Program-made: the position numbers and the translations under genes
Assembly: GCA_900554855.1 (NCBI GenBank)
Contig: USIZ01000025.1
Coordinates: 1 to 10,496, forward strand
DNA: 10,496 bases
Direction: 5' to 3'
Source: an uncultured Eubacteriales bacterium
Lineage (GTDB): Bacteria; Bacillota; Clostridia; Oscillospirales; Oscillospiraceae
Part shown: in pieces, positions 5,896 through 10,496 of the stretch
Position numbering within the stretch: the stretch's first letter is position 1
Layout of the letters: the number at the start of each line of letters is the position of its first letter
Notes under the pieces: model-generated
Databases searched by the model: none
Told to the model about the DNA's origin: nothing
What the model saw: only the letters and a program-made list of their open reading frames with translations

Positions 5896-6799
5896 AACGG
5901 GCGTAGTCGAGCTCTTTCAAAAACAGTTTGTCGAGAGCGGAGAAGTGGTAGTCCTTTTTGTACACCAGCACATCCCGGCAAGGTTCGGCAAAGTCAGCCA
6001 CCCGCTTCTGCACCAGGCCGTAGCGTTCCAGCAGCTCGTCCTCCAGCGGGTAGACCATCATGAAGGTTCCCGGGATCTGCCGGAGCATGGCAAGCTGTCC
6101 CATGCTGTCGTAGACATGGATCTTCCGGTCGGTGCCTACCTGAGCCTCCTGTTCCGGCACCTGCCGGGCGGGGGTGAGAATGTAGGAGTCACCGTGGGTG
6201 ATCTCGGTCAGCGGTTTCAGATCGTCGAAGCGGAGTTCTTCCTTTTTTGCCAGCGGATTGTCCCGGCTCATAGCTGCCAGATAGACAAATTCGCAGACGT
6301 GGCGGGTGAGCAGGCCCTGCTCCTGAAACAGCGCCTGAAAATAGGGTTCCACCGCGATCTGGTAGCGGAGAATGCCCAGATGGAATCCGCCGGTCAGTAC
6401 GCTCTGCAAAACGCCGATGGAATTGGTCTCCTTGTAATCCACCAGCATTCGCCGGGTGCTGTCCAGCTGAGCCAGAAAGCGGGTGAAGGCGCCGGAGATA
6501 TAGCCCGCCCGGGGGGCGCACAGGCTGAAGCGCTGGATGGTGGTGCCGCCCTCGCTGATGCGCTGGATCTGCTCCACCTCGGTCAGAATGGCCCGGGCGT
6601 GAAAGAGAAATTCCTCGCCGCTGAAGGTGAGACTGACGCCCTGCGGGGTGCGCTTGAAAATGGTGATGCCGATCTCCTGCTCCAACTCCCGGATGGCCCG
6701 GGAGAGGTTGGGCTGGCTGATATAGAGCGCATCTGCGGCCTTGTTGATGGAGTGGAACTCCGCCACGGTGACGGCGTATTTCAGGTGCTGTAAATTCAT
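5894..6799 (-). CDS. LysR-family transcriptional regulator
   Basis: A 301-residue regulator of typical LysR length. The N-terminal winged helix-turn-helix is clear at about 3-60: MNLQHLKYAVTVAEFHSINK, then AADALYISQPNLSRAIRELE with the recognition helix near 28-40. The rest (about 90-300) should be the two-lobed periplasmic-binding-protein-like effector domain; the ligand is not predictable. The ATG at 6799 lies 15 bases after the stop of the dihydrouridine synthase gene on the same strand, so the two are probably co-transcribed. The nearest ribosome binding site, GAGGA, overlaps that upstream stop and is rather far (about 13 bases), suggesting modest, coupled translation. The alcohol dehydrogenase gene follows after 313 bases, and a perfect palindrome in that gap is a plausible binding site, making the dehydrogenase its likely target. 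Confidence 0.93.
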   Translation of the reverse strand: MNLQHLKYAVTVAEFHSINKAADALYISQPNLSRAIRELEQEIGITIFKRTPQGVSLTFSGEEFLFHARAILTEVEQIQRISEGGTTIQRFSLCAPRAGYISGAFTRFLAQLDSTRRMLVDYKETNSIGVLQSVLTGGFHLGILRYQIAVEPYFQALFQEQGLLTRHVCEFVYLAAMSRDNPLAKKEELRFDDLKPLTEITHGDSYILTPARQVPEQEAQVGTDRKIHVYDSMGQLAMLRQIPGTFMMVYPLEDELLERYGLVQKRVADFAEPCRDVLVYKKDYHFSALDKLFLKELDYAR

Positions 6800-6814
6800 A
6801 ATTCTCGCTTATCC

Positions 6815-7762
6815 TCACGCTTCCGGATCATACCCGGCGCCCGGGATCAGATCCTCGTTGTGGAACAGGGACTGAACAGTGCTCTGGTATTCACTGAGAT
6901 GGCGGGTTTTGCGGATAATCTTCTGATAGGGGCGGTAGTTGGTGAAGAGCTGGATCATATAGGTCCAGACTCCCTTCATTTTGCACAGCACCGGCCCGTC
7001 TCCGAAGAGCATGCTCCGGTAACCTTCAAACAGCTCCGCATGGAACTGCGCCAGCACCGCCTTGTCCGGCGTGCCGCCCATGAGCCATGGGTTGCAGAGA
7101 ATGCCCCGGCCGATCATGACGGTGTCGAGCTGGGGGTATTTTGTCTGGAATGTCTCCAGATCGGAGCGGGTGAACAGATCGCCATTGTAGACCACCGGCC
7201 ACGGCGCGTGTTCCAGCGCTAGTTCAAAGGCCTCCATACGGGGCGTGCCCCGGTAGAAATCCTTCTGGATCCGGGGATGGATGATGAGTTCTGTGCAGGG
7301 GTACCTCCGATAGAGCTCCAGCAGGCGGGGCCACTCCGCCTCGTCGGTGCGTCCGACCCGAGTCTTGATGGAAATTTTCAGCGGGCAGGCCTCAAAAATC
7401 TCGTCCAGAAATCGTTCCAGCTCTTCTGGGTTGGCGAGAAAGCCGGAGCCCTTGCCCTTGGAGACGACTGTGCCCGAGGGGCAGCCAAGATTCAGGTTGA
7501 CCTCATCATAGCCCAGCTCCGCCAGATCCCGGCAGGTGGTCAGAAAGTAGTCCGCCCGATTGGTCAGGATCTGGGGGATCAGGGCCTGGCCTTCGTTGTG
7601 TTCCGGCAGAACGTCATTGCGCTCCCGGGTGTTCAGCCCTTTGTTCATGTTGGGGGCGATAAACGGGGTAAAATACCGCACGGCGGGGGCAAAGTGGCGG
7701 TGGTAGGCGGCGCGGTAGATCCATGTTGTGACACCCTCCATGGGCGCTAGTTCAAATTGCAC
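6815..7762 (-). CDS. tRNA-dihydrouridine synthase (Dus family)
   Basis: A 315-residue FMN enzyme that reduces uridines in the D-loop of tRNA to dihydrouridine using NADPH. The TIM-barrel part starts with LAPMEGVTT (5-13), the flavin-binding strand of the family. The catalytic cysteine is C94 in NLNLGCPSGTV (89-99). KTRVG (133-137), H162 in IIHPR, NGD (193-195) and GRG (218-220) complete the flavin and tRNA site. A helical tRNA-binding tail follows from about 235. The start codon is GTG at 7762, nine bases after AGGAGG. The later ATG at codon 8 falls inside the conserved LAPMEG motif and would remove part of the barrel. The gene leads the LysR gene by 15 bases. Assignment to one Dus subfamily (A, B or C) is not safe by eye. 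Confidence 0.93.
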   Translation of the reverse strand: MQFELAPMEGVTTWIYRAAYHRHFAPAVRYFTPFIAPNMNKGLNTRERNDVLPEHNEGQALIPQILTNRADYFLTTCRDLAELGYDEVNLNLGCPSGTVVSKGKGSGFLANPEELERFLDEIFEACPLKISIKTRVGRTDEAEWPRLLELYRRYPCTELIIHPRIQKDFYRGTPRMEAFELALEHAPWPVVYNGDLFTRSDLETFQTKYPQLDTVMIGRGILCNPWLMGGTPDKAVLAQFHAELFEGYRSMLFGDGPVLCKMKGVWTYMIQLFTNYRPYQKIIRKTRHLSEYQSTVQSLFHNEDLIPGAGYDPEA

Positions 7763-7788
7763 AGTTTAGGCCCTCCTTTTTTGGAAAA

Positions 7789-7817
7789 ATTGTATCATGC
7801 GCGGGGGAAGAAAACAA
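7789..7817 (-). promoter_or_regulatory. promoter of the dihydrouridine synthase-LysR transcript
   Basis: On the minus strand TACAAT (7794-7789) is preceded by TGA, giving an extended -10. A weak -35, TTGTTT (7817-7812), stands 17 bases upstream. The predicted start near 7782 gives a leader of about 20 bases that includes the AGGAGG site. Confidence 0.6.
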
Positions 7818-7835
7818 GCCGCTTCCGGTAAATGG

Positions 7836-7844
7836 TGCTATAAT
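7836..7844 (+). promoter_or_regulatory. extended -10 promoter of the lrgAB operon
   Basis: TGCTATAAT (7836-7844) is an extended -10 with a perfect TATAAT hexamer. No convincing -35 lies at 16-18 bases. A start near 7851 leaves room for the AAAGGAG site at 7859-7865. It is divergent from the dihydrouridine synthase promoter. Confidence 0.6.
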
Positions 7845-7874
7845 AATGCCTGATTCTCAAAGGAGCTGATTTCA

Positions 7875-8240
7875 TTGCGCTATCTGAAACAATTTACGAT
7901 CATTCTGTTCGTCTCCTTTCTTGGCGAGACGCTGCACTATCTGATCCCTCTGCCTGTTCCGGCCAGTATTTACGGCCTTCTGCTCATGCTGGCCGCCCTG
8001 TGCACCGGCGTCATCAAACTGGCATCGGTCCGGGAGGCGGGCAAATTCCTCATTGATATCATGCCGGTCATGTTTATTCCGGCGGCAGTCGGCCTGTTGG
8101 ATTCCTGGGGCGTTTTGCAGCCCGTCTGGATCCCGGTGGCGGTCATTACTGTGGTGAGCACGGTCGTGGTCATGGTCGTGTCCGGCCTGGTGGCCCAGGC
8201 GGTCATTCGCCATGGCCGGAAGGAGGGCAAGTCAGAATGA
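7875..8240 (+). CDS. lrgA: LrgA/CidA-family membrane protein
   Basis: A 121-residue membrane protein with about four hydrophobic segments (roughly 5-23, 30-48, 60-76 and 84-110) and a charged C-terminal end. Family hallmarks are PLPVPASIYGLLLML (25-39) and MFIPAAVGLLD (66-76). LrgA/CidA proteins form small, holin-like membrane complexes with their LrgB/CidB partners. They are linked to control of murein hydrolases, and in several Firmicutes to pyruvate uptake. The start is TTG at 7875, nine bases after AAAGGAG (7859-7865); no other suitable start precedes the first hydrophobic segment. It overlaps the next gene by four bases (ATGA). No LytS/LytR pair is in the window, so the usual pyruvate-responsive control cannot be confirmed here. 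Confidence 0.9.
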   Translation: MRYLKQFTIILFVSFLGETLHYLIPLPVPASIYGLLLMLAALCTGVIKLASVREAGKFLIDIMPVMFIPAAVGLLDSWGVLQPVWIPVAVITVVSTVVVMVVSGLVAQAVIRHGRKEGKSE

Positions 8241-8929
8241 AAGAACTGATCACCAATTCTGCCTTTTTCGGCGTGACGATCAGCCTGCTCACCTATATGC
8301 TGGGTCTGTGGCTGAAGAAGAAATTTAAATTCGGATTTTTGAATCCGTTGCTCATTGCCATTGTGCTGACGCTCATTGTGGTGGCGGCCTGCCATATGGA
8401 TTACAATACTTACTATGAGGGCGCGAAATATCTGAGCTATCTGCTCACCCCGGCTACCGTGTGCCTGGCCATTCCGCTCTACGAACAGCTGGCTCAGCTC
8501 AAGCGCCACTGGAAGGCCATTGCAGCGGGCATTCTGTCCGGCGTGCTCACCAGTTTGTGCTGTGTGCTGGCGATGGTACTGCTGTTCCGACTGAGCCATG
8601 AGACCTATGTGACGCTTTTGCCCAAGAGCATCACCACGGCCATCGGCATGGGCGTCAGTGAGGAGTTGGGCGGTCTGGTCAGCATCACTGCTGCCGTCAT
8701 TATCGTCACCGGTGTACTGGGCAACGTGCTGGGCGAGCTGGTGTTCAAGGTGTTCCGCATCCATGAGCCGGTGGCTCGCGGCGTGGCGCTGGGCACCTCC
8801 GCCCATGCCATTGGTACCAGCAAAGCCATGGAACTGGGCGAGGTGGAGGGCGCTATGAGCAGCCTGTCCATCGCCGTGGCCGGCCTGCTGACCGTGATCG
8901 GCGCTTCCGTGTTTGCCGTGTTTCATTAA
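8237..8929 (+). CDS. lrgB: LrgB/CidB-family membrane protein
   Basis: A 230-residue polytopic membrane protein, usual for LrgB. It has several hydrophobic segments (about 9-26, 34-52, 66-84, 95-117, 145-165 and 208-228). The conserved loops are present: PLYEQLAQLKRHW (80-92), LLPKSITTAIGMGVSEELGG (127-146), and the glycine-rich HAIGTSKAMELGEVEGAMSS (190-209). It is the obligate partner of LrgA. The genes overlap by ATGA, so translation is coupled and a complex is expected. Its role is either antiholin-like restraint of cell-wall hydrolases or pyruvate/small-metabolite transport; sequence alone does not separate these. A terminator follows directly. Confidence 0.93.
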   Translation: MKELITNSAFFGVTISLLTYMLGLWLKKKFKFGFLNPLLIAIVLTLIVVAACHMDYNTYYEGAKYLSYLLTPATVCLAIPLYEQLAQLKRHWKAIAAGILSGVLTSLCCVLAMVLLFRLSHETYVTLLPKSITTAIGMGVSEELGGLVSITAAVIIVTGVLGNVLGELVFKVFRIHEPVARGVALGTSAHAIGTSKAMELGEVEGAMSSLSIAVAGLLTVIGASVFAVFH

Positions 8930-8945
8930 AAATCAGCCTGATTTT

Positions 8946-8979
8946 CCGCCGCCGTTTCGATTGGAACGGCGGCGGTTTT
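8946..8979 (+). terminator. intrinsic terminator of lrgAB
   Basis: A perfect 11-bp GC-rich stem (CCGCCGCCGTT at 8946-8956 with 8965-8975) encloses an eight-base loop. TTTT follows at 8976-8979. Confidence 0.85.
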
Positions 8980-8997
8980 CGCTTCATGAAAATCAAA

Positions 8998-9026
8998 TTG
9001 TAAAACCATGTTTTCCGTGTTAAAAT
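8998..9026 (+). promoter_or_regulatory. promoter and candidate operators of the S24 repressor gene
   Basis: TTGTAA (8998-9003) and TAAAAT (9021-9026) are 17 bases apart. A 13-base palindrome, AAAAC-CAT-GTTTT (9002-9014), lies in the spacer. A second, GTTA-AAA-TAAC (9019-9029), is centred on the -10. Either would suit autorepression. No match to the Gram-positive SOS box (CGAAC-N4-GTTCG) is seen. Confidence 0.6.
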
Positions 9027-9061
9027 AACGCTGTGACGTAAAACGGAAGGAGGCGTGGCGT

Positions 9062-9697
9062 ATGGAACAGATCGAGACACTGGGAGCGCGCCTGCGTACG
9101 ATCATGCAGGAACGCAAATTGAATTATGATGCGCTTGGAAAGCTGCTGGATATGCGGCCCCAGACGCTGAATCGCTATGTGCTTGGTCAGCGCGAACCCA
9201 AGGCCAGCGTGGTCATGGAGATGGCCGCCCGGCTGGGTGTGGATGAACGCTGGCTCCAGGGCTATGATGTGCCCGCGGTGCGGCAGGCCCCGGAAGGGGA
9301 GAAGATGGTGCCCGTGCTGGGCGTGATCCGGGCGGGAAACCCGGTCATCGCGGCGGAGGATATCGAAGGCTGGGAGAGCGCCGATGTGGACGACCCGTCT
9401 CAGTATTTCTACCTTCGGGTCGAGGGAGACAGCATGATCAATGCGGGTATCTGTCCGGATGACAAGGTGCTGATCCATCGCCAGAGTACGGCGGAGAGCG
9501 GCCAGATCGTGGCCTGTATCGTGGACGGCGAGGCGGCGACCCTCAAGCGGTTCCGCCGTCAGGGCCAGCTTGTCATTCTTCAGCCGGAAAATTCTGCCTA
9601 TGAACCCCGCATCGTGCCGGAGCAGGAGTTTGAGCTGGGCACCGCCGTCATTGTCGGCGTGGCTGAAAAGCTGGTGCGCAATCTGAAGCTGTCTTAA
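9062..9697 (+). CDS. XRE-family repressor with S24 (LexA/CI-like) self-cleaving peptidase domain
   Basis: A 211-residue repressor of the phage CI/LexA plan. The N-terminal Cro/CI helix-turn-helix lies at about 6-65, with the recognition region PQTLNRYVLGQREPK (33-47). A linker follows, then the S24 domain from about 83. The domain has the expected cleavage bond A91-G92 (VIRAGNP), the catalytic serine S124 in VEGDSM, and the general-base lysine K162 in ATLKRF. All elements for RecA-stimulated autoproteolysis are therefore intact. It is not LexA itself, because LexA has a winged helix rather than an XRE domain. AAGGAGG is eight bases before the ATG. No phage gene lies next to it, so it is either a domesticated repressor or a stress regulator acting on distant genes. 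The downstream peptidase gene starts 36 bases later and may be co-transcribed. Confidence 0.93.
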   Translation: MEQIETLGARLRTIMQERKLNYDALGKLLDMRPQTLNRYVLGQREPKASVVMEMAARLGVDERWLQGYDVPAVRQAPEGEKMVPVLGVIRAGNPVIAAEDIEGWESADVDDPSQYFYLRVEGDSMINAGICPDDKVLIHRQSTAESGQIVACIVDGEAATLKRFRRQGQLVILQPENSAYEPRIVPEQEFELGTAVIVGVAEKLVRNLKLS

Positions 9698-9733
9698 TTC
9701 TTAATTATTATATTATAATGATGGAGGTATATC

Positions 9734-10496
9734 ATGGAAGTGAAGAACCGAGATGAGATCCCCGAGCAGTACCATTGGGACCTTGCCAGCATTTTTGCCA
9801 CGGACGAGGTCTTCCTGAGCGCACTGGAGGAGGCCAAGGCCTATCCCGGTAAGTGCGCCGCCTATCAGGGTAAAATTTCTCAGTCTGCGCAGGAGCTGCT
9901 GGCTTATCTGCGTCTGGATGACGAGATCAATGTCGCCATGGGCCGCATTTTCAACTATGCTCAGCGCAAGTGTGACGAAGATACCCGCGTCTCCAAGTAT
10001 CAGGACTTTGTCAGTCAGGCCATGTCCGTCTATGTGGCGATTTCCAGCGCCAGCGCATGGTTCACGCCTGAACTGCTCAGCCTGAGCGAGGCGCAGATGG
10101 CTGCATTTTATGCCGAGTGCCCGGAGTTGGAGCTGTACCGCCGCAATCTGGATCGGGTGTTCCGCCGCCGTGCACACACCTTGTCTCCGGCGGAGGAGGC
10201 GCTGCTGGCCAGCGCCGGTGATATGGCCAGCCAGCCGGACAACATCTACTCCATGTTCGGCGACGCCGACCTGACCTTCCCGGATGCGGTGGATGCCGAG
10301 GGCGAAAAGCACCCCTTGACCCATGGCACCTTCGTTCCCCTGCTGTACTCTCAGGATCGGGTGCTGCGCAAGTCCGCATTTGATGCGTTTTACGGCGTCA
10401 TGCGTCAGTTCCGCAATACCTGTGCCGCCATTCTGAACGCCCAGACCAAGCAGCTCAAGTTCTTTGCCGATGCACGGAAGTATCCCAAGATCGGAA
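9734..10496 (+). CDS. pepF: oligoendopeptidase F (M3 peptidase family), N-terminal part
   Basis: The first 254 codons of a gene that continues past the right edge. The protein begins MEVKNRDEIPEQYHWDLASI, the usual opening of PepF enzymes (RDEIPEKYKWDLxxIF). It continues with the all-helical N-terminal lobe through AKKYPKIG-like text, here FFADARKYPKIG, where relatives carry the (S/R)-YxS motif next. The zinc site HEXXH lies further downstream and is outside the window, so activity cannot be judged. These cytoplasmic zinc metallopeptidases cut peptides of roughly 7-17 residues. GGAGG (9723-9727) is six bases before the ATG. A TATAAT at 9714-9719 is too close to the ribosome binding site to be its promoter. 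No terminator separates it from the repressor gene, so read-through is likely. Confidence 0.92.
   Translation, partial: MEVKNRDEIPEQYHWDLASIFATDEVFLSALEEAKAYPGKCAAYQGKISQSAQELLAYLRLDDEINVAMGRIFNYAQRKCDEDTRVSKYQDFVSQAMSVYVAISSASAWFTPELLSLSEAQMAAFYAECPELELYRRNLDRVFRRRAHTLSPAEEALLASAGDMASQPDNIYSMFGDADLTFPDAVDAEGEKHPLTHGTFVPLLYSQDRVLRKSAFDAFYGVMRQFRNTCAAILNAQTKQLKFFADARKYPKIG

Noticed and set aside
5945..6793. Plus-strand 282-codon frame opposite the LysR gene
   Set aside because: Antisense shadow of a recognisable LysR protein; no ribosome binding site or domain.
7970..8926. Minus-strand 318-codon frame opposite lrgAB
   Set aside because: Antisense of two recognised overlapping membrane-protein genes; composition is His/Gln-rich and not protein-like.
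9714..9719. TATAAT as the pepF promoter
   Set aside because: Transcription would begin within the ribosome binding site at 9723-9727, and no -35 is present; the AT-rich gap explains the match.

Overview
This window looks like an ordinary chromosomal segment of an anaerobic Clostridia bacterium, most likely an Oscillospiraceae/Ruminococcaceae gut-type genome. That placement is an inference from moderately high GC coding DNA, strong AGGAGG-type ribosome binding sites, a desulfoferrodoxin, a clostridial-type iron alcohol dehydrogenase, and a match to the Rex operator consensus. There are no rRNA or tRNA genes, no CRISPR array, no insertion sequence and no phage module.

Layout from left to right: (1) 1-206 is a gene-poor edge holding at most the last 51 codons of an unrecognised rightward reading frame. 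(2) 207-671 is a leftward MarR-type repressor gene. Its consensus promoter lies between, and overlaps, two copies of a TCCGA-type operator. (3) 915-3630 is a rightward pair: a Na+/phosphate cotransporter with a PhoU-like tail, and a translationally coupled all-helical protein that may belong to DUF4003, closed by a terminator. (4) 3803-4177 is a desulfoferrodoxin (superoxide reductase) with its own promoter and a Fur/PerR-like box. (5) 4178-4362 is a cluster of strong palindromes, one of which is the terminator for the leftward dehydrogenase transcript.

(6) 4363-7762 holds three leftward genes: a tRNA-dihydrouridine synthase, a LysR regulator 15 bases behind it, and after a 313-base gap an iron-dependent alcohol dehydrogenase. 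That gap carries the most interesting regulatory DNA of the window: a LysR terminator hairpin, a perfect 20-base palindrome, a good sigma-A promoter, and an 18-base Rex-type operator lying over the -10 element. (7) 7875-8929 is a divergent lrgA-lrgB operon. (8) 9062-9697 encodes a stand-alone XRE/S24 self-cleaving repressor. (9) From 9734 the start of an oligoendopeptidase F gene runs off the right edge.

Functionally, the centre is about redox and oxygen handling. Desulfoferrodoxin detoxifies superoxide. The alcohol dehydrogenase reoxidises NAD(P)H and appears poised for control by the NADH/NAD+ ratio (Rex) and perhaps by the neighbouring LysR protein. The rest is transport (phosphate; LrgAB) and housekeeping. 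I saw no clear sign of a wholly new system; the value lies in the specific operator predictions, the unknown coupled gene and the palindrome cluster.
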